Below are positions 32,240 to 39,132 of a DNA stretch of 39,186 nucleotides, in pieces (within the stretch, counting starts at the first letter, position 1; each line of letters starts with the position of its first letter). The DNA comes from a bacterium (GTDB taxonomy: Bacteria; Cyanobacteriota; Vampirovibrionia; Gastranaerophilales; Gastranaerophilaceae), in NCBI GenBank assembly GCA_017542305.1, contig JAFXXK010000022.1, positions 1 to 39,186 on the forward strand, read 5' to 3'. A model generated the notes under the pieces. The model worked only from the letters and a program-made list of their open reading frames with translations, ran no database searches and was not told the origin of the DNA. Both the position numbers and the translations under genes were made by a program.

Positions 32240-32547
32240 TGAATATTGATGTTAATTTAACTTGGATTTTAGTGTTGTTAGTAATTGTAATAGTATTATT
32301 TTTACTTCACAACTTAGGCGGACTGAAAATTTTTAGCAAACACGATAATGAATTCTCAAAACAATTCCTTGATAAATTCCCGCTTGTTAATCCCGATTTT
32401 TACGACAAAACATCCAAAATGAGAGATGCTGAAAATAATCAGGAAATCCACGAGTTAAACAAAAGGCTTGAAGTTTTAGAAACAAATTATAACTATATTG
32501 CAGAACAATTAAATACTATTATGGGGGAGATTAAAAAACGTGGATAA
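32239..32547 (+). CDS. Membrane-anchored coiled-coil protein, 102 aa
   Basis: Residues 7-27 are a membrane span (LTWILVLLVIVIVLFLLHNL); the rest is a polar region then a coiled coil (EIHELNKRLEVLETNYNYIA). The combination is like holin partners or spanin-like proteins of the lysis stage. Located just before a second small membrane protein. The lysis role is inferred. Confidence 0.62.
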   Translation: MNIDVNLTWILVLLVIVIVLFLLHNLGGLKIFSKHDNEFSKQFLDKFPLVNPDFYDKTSKMRDAENNQEIHELNKRLEVLETNYNYIAEQLNTIMGEIKKRG

Positions 32548-32779
32548 ATTTATTGAGTATGCACCTATAATAATTGTCGTGCTTGGCTTTATCTTACAAA
32601 ACAATATATTTGTTAAGCCTGATACTATGAAAGACGAGTTTGCAAAATTTGAGCATGCTATGGAAAAAAAATTTGTATTAAAAGAAACGCATGACCTTGC
32701 TATATCTGAAATGAAATCAGATATTGAAGAAATAAAAGATAAAATTAATCGAATTTATGATAAACTTATGGCTGGGTAG
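32540..32779 (+). CDS. Membrane-anchored small protein, 79 aa (holin-like)
   Basis: The start is GTG 32540 after GGGGGAG, inside the previous gene. One membrane segment (IEYAPIIIVVLGFILQNNIF, about 4-23) is followed by a charged helical tail. Size and layout match small holin or hemolysin XhlA-like proteins that would release the M15 endolysin. The assignment is tentative. Its end overlaps the end of the leftward secreted-protein gene by 14 bases. Confidence 0.6.
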   Translation: MDKFIEYAPIIIVVLGFILQNNIFVKPDTMKDEFAKFEHAMEKKFVLKETHDLAISEMKSDIEEIKDKINRIYDKLMAG

Positions 32780-33191
32780 GATTTATTAAAGGATTTTCTT
32801 TAAAATCTACCATACAAAAAACTCGATAATATCCGTCTGCATATGTTTCAGGAATAATCGGATTCCAATCAACATTATTATCTGAATATATGATATTTTG
32901 TTTTAAATCGTAAACCGTATATGTTTCTATTCTTGATTTTTGATTGATACAGTCAATATTCCATCTATTCATTGAATACCAATAATCTGTCATTTTCCCC
33001 ATATAGTTTGGAAATTTTTCTTTTGGGTCCTTTCGTAAATTTTTAGTCCAAAATTTTACTATTTTATAGTTTTCATTTACATCTATTGATTCAATATCAA
33101 TATATTTTTTTTCAAACAATTCTAACCATTGAGCAGCAAATACGGGTGTTGTTACAAATAATAATAAAATGAGAATTAAAATCTTTTTCAT
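32766..33191 (-). CDS. Secreted adhesin-E-like protein, possible conversion gene
   Basis: A Sec signal peptide (KKILILILLLFVTTPVFA, cleavage after VFA) starts this 141-residue protein. The mature part (QWLELFEKKYIDIESIDVNE then KIVKFWTKNLRK) resembles the surface-adhesin E family, which occurs in Gram-negative bacteria. Two Cys near residues 82 and 128 could form a disulfide. It lies 11 bases behind the repressor gene on the same strand with AAAGGAG, so it would be made in lysogens. That makes it a candidate lysogenic-conversion factor. Confidence 0.72.
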   Translation of the reverse strand: MKKILILILLLFVTTPVFAAQWLELFEKKYIDIESIDVNENYKIVKFWTKNLRKDPKEKFPNYMGKMTDYWYSMNRWNIDCINQKSRIETYTVYDLKQNIIYSDNNVDWNPIIPETYADGYYRVFCMVDFKENPLINPTQP

Positions 33192-33202
33192 ATAACTCTC
33201 CT

Positions 33203-33865
33203 TTACAGTCTTATTCTTGGTAAAATTCTACCGAATACTGTTAATTCTTCACCCTGATTTATATAAAACGGGTCATATTCTTTATTCAATGATATACACT
33301 TTATTTTATCACCAATCAAGTTTATTTCTTTTACAAAACATTGACCTTTGTATTTAAAAGCAAAAATATGCCCGTCAATCAATTCTGTATCTGATTTATC
33401 AATAATTACCCTATCACCATGACGATATTCCGGAAACATTGAATTACCGGACACTTTTACAACTTCACAATTTTTTGGATTAATTTTTGTTCCTCTGTCC
33501 GATTCAAGCAGCCTTGCATCTATTGTAATAGTTTCTTTATCTTCATTATATACCTCTACCCCATAGCCTGCCGATAAATATACATCAGGGCGGTAGGTGA
33601 TTGTATAAATATTATTTTGTTCTCTTAACGTGCTTTTTATTTCATACAATTGAGATTTGATTGTATTCATTGCTTTTTCAGGGTTATTATCTTTTAAAAA
33701 TGCTTCTTCTAATTTTAATATTTCAAAGTCTTTTAATGGCGTTTTTCTATCAATCCGATTTTTGACAGCCTGTTGTGTCATACCCAAAACATCACCAATT
33801 TGTTTGCGGGTAATTTTACTTTTTGTTTCGATTTGTAAACTTTCAATTTTTTCATCAAGAAGCAT
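33203..33865 (-). CDS. S24-type phage repressor, LexA/CI-like
   Basis: Residues 18-50 carry an HTH (ITRKQIGDVLGMTQQAVKNR). The C-terminal half is the self-cleaving S24 peptidase: an Ala-Gly cleavage site in SAGYG near residue 99, Ser142 in SGNSMFPEYRHGDRV and Lys179 in CFVKEI. Such repressors keep the prophage silent and cut themselves when RecA is activated by DNA damage. AAAGGTG precedes the start. It is transcribed away from the early operon, the classic lysogeny switch. The secreted-protein gene follows in the same operon. Confidence 0.92.
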   Translation of the reverse strand: MLLDEKIESLQIETKSKITRKQIGDVLGMTQQAVKNRIDRKTPLKDFEILKLEEAFLKDNNPEKAMNTIKSQLYEIKSTLREQNNIYTITYRPDVYLSAGYGVEVYNEDKETITIDARLLESDRGTKINPKNCEVVKVSGNSMFPEYRHGDRVIIDKSDTELIDGHIFAFKYKGQCFVKEINLIGDKIKCISLNKEYDPFYINQGEELTVFGRILPRIRL

Positions 33866-33905
33866 AGCAGTACACCTTTCAGACGATTTTTAATTTAATT
33901 TTGTG

Positions 33906-33942
33906 TAGTTTAGTTGCTTTTTGTTTAGTTTAGTTGTATAAT
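33906..33942 (+). promoter_or_regulatory. Early rightward promoter with direct-repeat operators
   Basis: The -35 is TTGCTT (33914-33919), the spacer 17 bp and the -10 a perfect TATAAT (33937-33942). Two identical 11-base direct repeats, TAGTTTAGTTG, sit at 33906-33916 and 33926-33936, 20 bp apart, so a protein bound to them would cover the -35 and spacer. This is the likely site where the repressor shuts off the early operon. GTTAAAT/ATTTAAC (33950-33956 and 33975-33981) is a further inverted repeat just downstream. Confidence 0.75.
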
Positions 33943-33948
33943 GTATTT

Positions 33949-34640
33949 GTTAAATGAATTTATTAGATAAGTTTATTTAACGACAAGCACATTAAAAAGT
34001 CAATTTTGATTAATACGGCGGCTAGAGCCAACCTAGCATAAAAAGGGAAATCGCAAAGCCTGTAATGAGCGGAATTTGACCGATTAATGATTATAAAAAC
34101 AAAGCATTTCTAAAGGGTTTAGTGAGAAATAAGCCTACTTAGGCTTGGCTTGGCTATGCTCAAAAATTTGAACATTGATAAGTGAATAAGACATAAGACT
34201 ACCGGCTGAGCCACGTCGGGTTATATTTCTTCTATAATCGACTGACGTTATGGCAGGCAAAAATCGGAGCAGGAAGAAACTTTTAATCAGCTTTTCGGAA
34301 CTTCCGGAGAGCTGCCATAAGAGTTTCAATTCCCCTCTTATGTGTACGGGTGGCATTTTTATCATAAGTCATAAGTTAATAATTCATGTGATATACACTT
34401 AAAATCCTGAAAAGACCGTCACCCCTTTTCAGGTAGGGGAAACAATAAAAGGCTTAACCCCTTTTATCAAGCGTGCAAAAAAATTGTTTCAGTCAAACAT
34501 ATTTATCTTTAATCCTATCTTTTCGACTGCACGCTTTTTCTTAAATTTGCTAATACACGAAATGCAGAACGGGCGGGCATTTACCCTTATATATGTTCTT
34601 CCATATGACATAATACTCCGTGACTAGATGAATCAGTTCC
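33949..34640 (+). ncRNA. Candidate large structured RNA in the early leader
   Basis: No gene fits in the 730 bases between the early promoter and ATG 34679. The region holds many perfect long stems in AT-rich DNA: AAGCCTA/TAGGCTT (34131-34146), ACGTC/GACGT (34213-34248), TTATGGCAG/CTGCCATAA (34248-34320), CATAAGAG/CTCTTATG (34316-34342), CCTGAAAAG/CTTTTCAGG (34406-34433), ATAAAAGG/CCTTTTAT (34445-34467) and AAGCGTGCA/TGCACGCTT (34469-34536, followed by TTTCTT). An inner 80-base unit is closed by ATTAATACGG/CCGATTAAT (34009-34088). Size and helix density recall GOLLD/ROOL-type phage RNAs. No family is assigned; a complex leader or attenuator is the other reading. Confidence 0.5.
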
Positions 34641-34678
34641 CGCGCTTTTTTATTTAAAAAAAGAAAGAGAGGTCAAAG

Positions 34679-34768
34679 ATGCAACCTGTTACTATAGAAG
34701 AATTTATTGCAACGGCAGCGTTATTTACACCGTTAATAGGAATGATAATTTTGGGAGTTTTGAGATGA
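34679..34768 (+). CDS. Tiny membrane protein, 29 aa
   Basis: GAGAGG before ATG 34679 and an ATGA overlap with the next gene support this short gene. The peptide has a polar start (MQPVTIEEF) and one hydrophobic segment (IATAALFTPLIGMIILGVLR). It is the first early gene after the leader. It could be an exclusion or host-membrane factor; no function is proven. Confidence 0.6.
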   Translation: MQPVTIEEFIATAALFTPLIGMIILGVLR

Positions 34769-35061
34769 AATTTATTGAGATTTTAAGAAAATTAAAACCG
34801 CTTAATGTTCTTGAAAATATAGGACTGACAAGCGAATTTAACAAAGAAGTTTTAAAACGTAAAGAAAAAAATTCAAAAATAGTATTTACGCATTATTATG
34901 TACCGCTTGCGATTAAGACGATTTTAACCCGAGAGGGGTATTTAAAATGTGTAAGCGATTATCAGGTAAACAACCTTGCAACAGCGTTGTTGTTAAGGGA
35001 TTTATCAGACGGAACGTTAACAGAATTTTATAAATTTAGTGAAAAAGAAAGTGAGGTTTAA
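34765..35061 (+). CDS. Hypothetical early protein, 98 aa
   Basis: Start coupled to the previous stop by ATGA. The protein is basic and helical (EILRKLKPLNVLENIGLTSE ... AIKTILTREGYLKCVSDYQV) with no membrane span. No family is recognised. Confidence 0.65.
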   Translation: MKFIEILRKLKPLNVLENIGLTSEFNKEVLKRKEKNSKIVFTHYYVPLAIKTILTREGYLKCVSDYQVNNLATALLLRDLSDGTLTEFYKFSEKESEV

Positions 35062-35062
35062 A

Positions 35063-35236
35063 ATGTGTGTACCGGAAAGTGCATTAAGACATTATTATGC
35101 AGAATTAGACCGTGAATACGAAGCAAGAATGCACGGTTATGATGATGTTGAGGAATATGATATGGCTTGTCAGGATGACATCGAAAACGATGCATACGAT
35201 ACTTGGAAAGACAATCAACTTTCGGGGGAATCGTAA
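35063..35236 (+). CDS. Small acidic protein, 57 aa
   Basis: I chose ATG 35063 after GTGAGG; an in-frame GTG at 35039 would overlap the previous gene. It is acidic, rich in Tyr, Asp and Glu (YYAELDREYEARMHGYDDVE ... CQDDIENDAYDTWKD). It could mimic DNA or act as an adaptor for a host protein, but this is guesswork. The stop overlaps the next start as TAATG. Confidence 0.6.
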   Translation: MCVPESALRHYYAELDREYEARMHGYDDVEEYDMACQDDIENDAYDTWKDNQLSGES

Positions 35237-35451
35237 TGGATTTTAAAACAGGTGTTGGCGAATTTTCATTTTGGCGGGATTTATCACACGGTGAATGTTA
35301 TTGGCGAAAAGGCAATAATTTCTATAAAGATGAAATTATCGTGTCAGAAGCAGTTCAAAAAAATAAATGTGTAACATCCCCGATAACAAAAGCAGAATAT
35401 CTAAAAAAACTAAGTGAATACGGAAAGTTACTACAAAAAGAAAGGTGTTAA
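35236..35451 (+). CDS. Small hypothetical protein, 71 aa
   Basis: The ATG at 35236 overlaps the previous stop; GGGGGAA lies upstream. Mixed alpha/beta protein with two Cys (GECYWRKGNN and KNKCVTS). It precedes the YqaJ-type gene, so it may assist recombination. No family is recognised. Confidence 0.6.
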   Translation: MDFKTGVGEFSFWRDLSHGECYWRKGNNFYKDEIIVSEAVQKNKCVTSPITKAEYLKKLSEYGKLLQKERC

Positions 35452-35453
35452 TT

Positions 35454-36116
35454 ATGCATAGGATTATTGCTATTGATAATGCTGAAGATTGGCTTAGTAT
35501 CCGTTCAAAAGGTATTGGCGGAAGTGATGCTGCAGCTATTATCGGTAAAAATCCTTATAAATCTAACCTTGATTTATGGCGGGAAAAAACAGGCAGGGAA
35601 AAACCTGATGATGTTTCAAATGTCGATGCTGTTTATTACGGTAAAAAAGCAGAAGAGCCGCTAAGACAAATATTTATGCTTGATTATCCGCAATATGTTT
35701 TAAAATATGAGCCGTTTAATATTCATTGTAACAGTCAATATGACTTCATTCGTGGCACTTTTGACGGTGAATTAATTACTAAAATGACAAAATTTGAATT
35801 AGGACTGCTCGAAATCAAAACAACGGAAATCCGGCAGCAAAAAGATTGGCAAAAATGGAATAACAGAGTACCTGACAATTATTTTTGTCAGGTTCTGCAT
35901 TATTTTGCAATAGATACAGAATATAAATTTTGCAAACTGAAAGCACAAATAAAACACTATGACGAAAATGAAGAAGTCATACATACGACTAAACATTATC
36001 ATTTTGATAGAGAAAAATTTAAAGAAGATATTGAATATCTGATAAACGAAGAAATTAAATTTAATTGGTATATCGAAAACGACAAAGAACCGCCGTTAAG
36101 ATTGCCGGAAATATGA
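35454..36116 (+). CDS. YqaJ-type phage exonuclease
   Basis: YqaJ/lambda-Exo family nuclease that resects double-stranded DNA so that RecT can anneal the exposed strand. Visible landmarks are the family start GIGGSDAAAIIGKNPYKS (20-37), YYGKKAEEPL (61-70), the catalytic GTFDG (101-105, D104) and LEIKTT (119-124, E120 and K122). The length, 220 residues, is normal. ATG 35454 follows AAAGG; an upstream in-frame GTG at 35445 is rejected. With recT it forms a SynExo pair. Confidence 0.9.
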   Translation: MHRIIAIDNAEDWLSIRSKGIGGSDAAAIIGKNPYKSNLDLWREKTGREKPDDVSNVDAVYYGKKAEEPLRQIFMLDYPQYVLKYEPFNIHCNSQYDFIRGTFDGELITKMTKFELGLLEIKTTEIRQQKDWQKWNNRVPDNYFCQVLHYFAIDTEYKFCKLKAQIKHYDENEEVIHTTKHYHFDREKFKEDIEYLINEEIKFNWYIENDKEPPLRLPEI

Positions 36117-36133
36117 TGTGAAAGGATGAAAAA

Positions 36134-36955
36134 ATGGAATTTAAAATTTTAAATCCGCATGATGATAGCGGATTTTTACAGACGATTGAATTTAATTTTG
36201 AAGAAATCAAAACAGAATTAATCAATCGGCTTGAAAAGTATCAGAATTTGACCTTTACGGAAGAAACCGTCAAGGATGCAAAAGAAACAAAAGCGGGATT
36301 AAATAAATTCCGTGAAGCTATCGAAACACGCAGAAAAGAAATTAAAAAACTTTGCTTAAAACCTTATGAAGATTTTGAGTTGAAAGTAAAAGAATTAACA
36401 AAATTGATTGATGAACCTATCGGGGCAATTGATACACAGTTAAAGACTTTTGAAGAAAATCGAATAGCTAAAAAGTTAGATGAAATCAAAGAAAGCTATA
36501 ACGGTATTTTTGCAGGATATACGGAAATTATTCCGCTTGAAAAAATATTTATTGAGCAATGGAAAAATGCAACCTACAAAATGAATAAAATCAGGGTTGA
36601 ACTTCAAACAATGTTTGACCAAATCACAGGCGAATTAAAAACATTAGATGAAATGAAAATGCCAAAGGAAATTGAATTGCAAGTAAAGAATGTATATTTA
36701 CAATCATTCAATTTTGGATTGGCAATTCAAGAAAAAAACAGGCTCGAAGAGTTACAAAAGAAATTAGAAGAATACAGCGTGCAAGTTCCGCCGGAAACGC
36801 TGAACGAACCCGAACCAATTAATCTTGAAATGAAAGAAGAAACAGAAAACCCAAAGATTTATGAACGTAAATTTTGGGTAAAAGGTACAAAAGAACAGCT
36901 TATCAGCTTAGGGAATTATATGAAAGATAACAATATAACTTATGGAGGTTTTTAA
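36134..36955 (+). CDS. DUF1351 protein
   Basis: DUF1351 is a helical coiled-coil family that occurs between YqaJ-type exonucleases and RecT in many phages. The 273 residues show the diagnostic N-terminal segments (ETVKDAKETKAGLNKFREAI, ETRRKEIKKLCLKPYEDFE) and a long coiled coil (EEKNRLEELQKKLEEYSVQ region). The biochemical role is not established; position and co-occurrence suggest a recombination partner. AAAGGA lies upstream. Confidence 0.85.
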   Translation: MEFKILNPHDDSGFLQTIEFNFEEIKTELINRLEKYQNLTFTEETVKDAKETKAGLNKFREAIETRRKEIKKLCLKPYEDFELKVKELTKLIDEPIGAIDTQLKTFEENRIAKKLDEIKESYNGIFAGYTEIIPLEKIFIEQWKNATYKMNKIRVELQTMFDQITGELKTLDEMKMPKEIELQVKNVYLQSFNFGLAIQEKNRLEELQKKLEEYSVQVPPETLNEPEPINLEMKEETENPKIYERKFWVKGTKEQLISLGNYMKDNNITYGGF

Positions 36956-36957
36956 TT

Positions 36958-37818
36958 ATGGTACAAAACAGTTTAGTTGCAAAGAAGTCAACATTTTCAA
37001 CATTCTTAACAAGCGATGCTGTTAAGACAAAAGTTAATCAGATGATTGCAGGACCCGCAGGGAATAAATTTATTACAAGTTTAATTTCTCTTGTAAGCAA
37101 TAATCCCGCAATTGCGGAATGCGAACACTCAACAATTTTAAGTAGTGCATTATTAGGTGAAAGCCTTAAACTTTCTCCAAGTCCGCAGTTAGGACAATTT
37201 TACATAGTACCGTTTAATGATAATAAAAATGGTCGTAAAGTTGCACAATTTCAAATCGGTTATAAAGGATATATTCAGCTTGCGATGCGTTCAGGACAAT
37301 ATAGAGATTTAGACGTTATTGAAGTTCGTGAGGGTGAATACAAAGGGAAAGACCCGTTCACAGGTAAGCCGAGAATTGAATTTATCGAAGATGACAGAGA
37401 AAGATTATCACTTCCGATTGTCGGATATTTTGCATACTTTGAACTTCTGAACGGATTTAGAAAATCAATTTATTGGACCAGAGAAAAAATGGAGCAACAC
37501 GCATTAACTTATTCGCAAGCATATAAAACCGATGTTAAAAAGGGTTGGAAGATGTCTTTTTGGTCAAAAGATTTTGATGCAATGGCTTTTAAAACTTTGT
37601 TAAGACAATTAATAAGTAAATGGGGCATTATGTCAATAGATTTTCAAACTGCAGTAACTCACGATATGGGAATTATTGACGATAACGGCAATGCTAATTT
37701 TGTAGATAATTCAAGCGAAGATATTCAGGAAACAAAAACATTACCGCCTGTTGAAGAAGAAGTCGAAACCGAACAGGTTATTGATAATTCTGATCCACTG
37801 AATAATTTTGAGGAATGA
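36958..37818 (+). CDS. recT: RecT-type single-strand annealing protein
   Basis: RecT proteins bind single-stranded DNA and anneal complementary strands during phage replication and repair. The 286-residue protein has the family pattern: SLVSNNPAIAECEHSTILSS, AALLGESLKLSPSPQLGQFYIVPF, VAQFQIGYKGYIQLAMRSGQ, WSKDFDAMAFKTLLRQLISKWG. The C-terminal 40 residues are acidic and disordered, as usual for partner binding. GGAGG lies before the ATG. It works with the YqaJ nuclease two genes upstream. Confidence 0.92.
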   Translation: MVQNSLVAKKSTFSTFLTSDAVKTKVNQMIAGPAGNKFITSLISLVSNNPAIAECEHSTILSSALLGESLKLSPSPQLGQFYIVPFNDNKNGRKVAQFQIGYKGYIQLAMRSGQYRDLDVIEVREGEYKGKDPFTGKPRIEFIEDDRERLSLPIVGYFAYFELLNGFRKSIYWTREKMEQHALTYSQAYKTDVKKGWKMSFWSKDFDAMAFKTLLRQLISKWGIMSIDFQTAVTHDMGIIDDNGNANFVDNSSEDIQETKTLPPVEEEVETEQVIDNSDPLNNFEE

Positions 37819-37819
37819 T

Positions 37820-38077
37820 ATGGCAGAGATTGATTTTAATTTGCTGCAAGAGTTGATAAATTGTGCTAAGCGGGAAGTAGCTCTAAGATATAGAGTTTAC
37901 CCCCGTTTGGTTGCAAGCGGTAAAATGACACAGCAGCAAGCGGATAAAGAAAAGGCTTGGATGTATGCAATACAAAAAGCCTTGCAAAAAATCTATGACG
38001 GTACGGCACCGCTGCCGGTACAACAAAGTTTTTTGAATTCGCAGGATTATATTAAACCAAAACAATGGCACGGATAG
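37820..38077 (+). CDS. Small recombination-operon protein, 85 aa
   Basis: The ATG at 37820 follows GAGG at 37809-37812 and lies one base after the recT stop. The sequence (ALRYRVYPRLVASGKMTQQQ then DKEKAWMYAIQKALQKIYDG) is a short helical protein of a type often found next to recT in phages. Its role is not known. Confidence 0.72.
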   Translation: MAEIDFNLLQELINCAKREVALRYRVYPRLVASGKMTQQQADKEKAWMYAIQKALQKIYDGTAPLPVQQSFLNSQDYIKPKQWHG

Positions 38078-38080
38078 ATA

Positions 38081-38103
38081 TTTTTATGATAAAATCATAA
38101 AAA
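38081..38103. promoter_or_regulatory. Perfect 10-bp inverted repeat between early genes
   Basis: TTTTTATGAT (38081-38090), three A, and ATCATAAAAA (38094-38103) form a perfect AT-rich inverted repeat. It may be an operator or a weak bidirectional terminator before the 38116 gene. Confidence 0.55.
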
Positions 38104-38115
38104 AAGGAGAATGTT

Positions 38116-38343
38116 ATGAAAAAAGAAGAATTAGAAGTCGAAATTTGTATTTTGGGTGAAGAAAATTCAGAGATTCCTATAACAACTAATTTACCAGGAA
38201 GTATGATATTGTTAGATTTATTTGGGGGCTTAGGTATACCTTTTAAATTTAGAAATAAAGAATACCAGAGCGATGATGCTTGGTTGGATGGGAATAAAGT
38301 TTGGAAAGATACTAAAAGGATACAAGAAAACTTTAAAGAATAA
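38116..38343 (+). CDS. Hypothetical protein, 75 aa
   Basis: AAAGGAG is followed by ATG 38116. Acidic start (KKEELEVEICILGEENSEIP), glycine-rich middle and a charged end. No family is recognised. It is separated from recT's neighbour by the inverted repeat and followed by a terminator, so it may form its own small unit. Confidence 0.62.
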   Translation: MKKEELEVEICILGEENSEIPITTNLPGSMILLDLFGGLGIPFKFRNKEYQSDDAWLDGNKVWKDTKRIQENFKE

Positions 38344-38375
38344 ATCAAAGAATAAAAATATTAAATATTTAACAA

Positions 38376-38399
38376 ACCACTCTTAAAGGGTGGTTTTTT
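38376..38399 (+). terminator. Rho-independent terminator before replisome gene
   Basis: ACCACTC (38376-38382), loop TTAAA, GGGTGGT (38388-38394), then five T. It has one G.T pair. It would limit readthrough from the recombination genes, yet the next ribosome site lies only four bases later, so partial readthrough may feed the replication gene. Confidence 0.8.
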
Positions 38400-38412
38400 G
38401 TTGGAGAAAATT

Positions 38413-39132
38413 ATGAGTAGAGAAAATATAAATGGTGGTTATATTATTCTAGCTCGGCGATTAATTGAATCTGAAATATGGAGAAAGCCGCCTGCATATC
38501 TAAAAATATGGATATACATTTTGTATCAGGTGAACTTCAAAAATACAAAAATCTTTCCCCGTGGCACAGGTTTTTTTAATTTTCGACAAGAGCAAATCCC
38601 CGGTGTAACACTTAATCAGGTGTATGAATTTCTGAGATGGGCGAAAACATTGAACCCCACGGATTTAACAACACAGATAACAACACAGAAAACAACACGG
38701 GGAATAGTGCTTAAAGTCAATAATTACAATTATTATCAGGATATAGAAAATTACATTCCCCAACACAGAAACCAACACAAAAACCAACAAACCACCAACA
38801 CTATAACAGGAAAGAAAGAAAGAAAGAGAGAGATTATAAATAATCTCTCTCTAAGCGAGAGCGAAATTTTAAAAAATTATCTTTTGAGCAGAAAACGAAA
38901 AGAACCTATTTATGACATTGATGCTTACATAGCTTTAATCGTTAAAAACGGTTCATTACAAACTAAACTGGAAAAGGCTTTGAAGTGGCAGGCAAAACAA
39001 GAACAGAAAAAGCAAAAGGAAATTTCTGCCGCCGCAGAAAAAATCGAAGAAATTCAAGAAGATGAAGAAACAAAAAAAGCGGCTTATGAGAAGTTCAAAA
39101 AAGCCGCTAAAGAGTTAAGAAAAATAAAATAA
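38413..39132 (+). CDS. Phage replisome organiser (DnaD-like N-terminus)
   Basis: GGAGA before ATG 38413 sets the start. The N-terminus (GGYIILARRLIESEIWRKPP, YLKIWIYILYQVNFKNTKIF, then FFNFRQEQIPGVTLNQVYEF) matches replisome-organiser proteins that open the phage origin and load the helicase. A low-complexity Gln/Thr/Asn stretch then leads to a Lys/Glu-rich C-terminal region (SESEILKNYLLSRKRKEPIY ... LKWQAKQEQKKQKE). Its end crosses the artificial ends of the window and is repeated at 1-87. The direct-repeat-like CAACACAGAAACCAACAC part of the gene may be the origin. Confidence 0.8.
   Translation: MSRENINGGYIILARRLIESEIWRKPPAYLKIWIYILYQVNFKNTKIFPRGTGFFNFRQEQIPGVTLNQVYEFLRWAKTLNPTDLTTQITTQKTTRGIVLKVNNYNYYQDIENYIPQHRNQHKNQQTTNTITGKKERKREIINNLSLSESEILKNYLLSRKRKEPIYDIDAYIALIVKNGSLQTKLEKALKWQAKQEQKKQKEISAAAEKIEEIQEDEETKKAAYEKFKKAAKELRKIK

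Noticed and set aside
34009-34088. Calling the leader module a c-di-GMP riboswitch
   Set aside because: Only part of the GEMM-I core is matched; the P3 helix and the spacing around the tetraloop receptor are missing. It is kept as a finding at low interest instead.
34324-34335. GTTTCAATTCC, a phrase typical of CRISPR repeats
   Set aside because: It is a single copy, it lies in the loop of a hairpin, and no spaced repeats occur nearby. No cas gene is present.
34135-34365. A 76-residue leftward reading frame inside the early leader
   Set aside because: It has no clear ribosome site, and its bases form the long stems of the leader on the plus strand. It is more likely a chance frame in a structured RNA.
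33893-34678. A hidden attachment site or integrase remnant near the lysogeny switch
   Set aside because: No integrase-like motif or repeated core was seen in the region or elsewhere.
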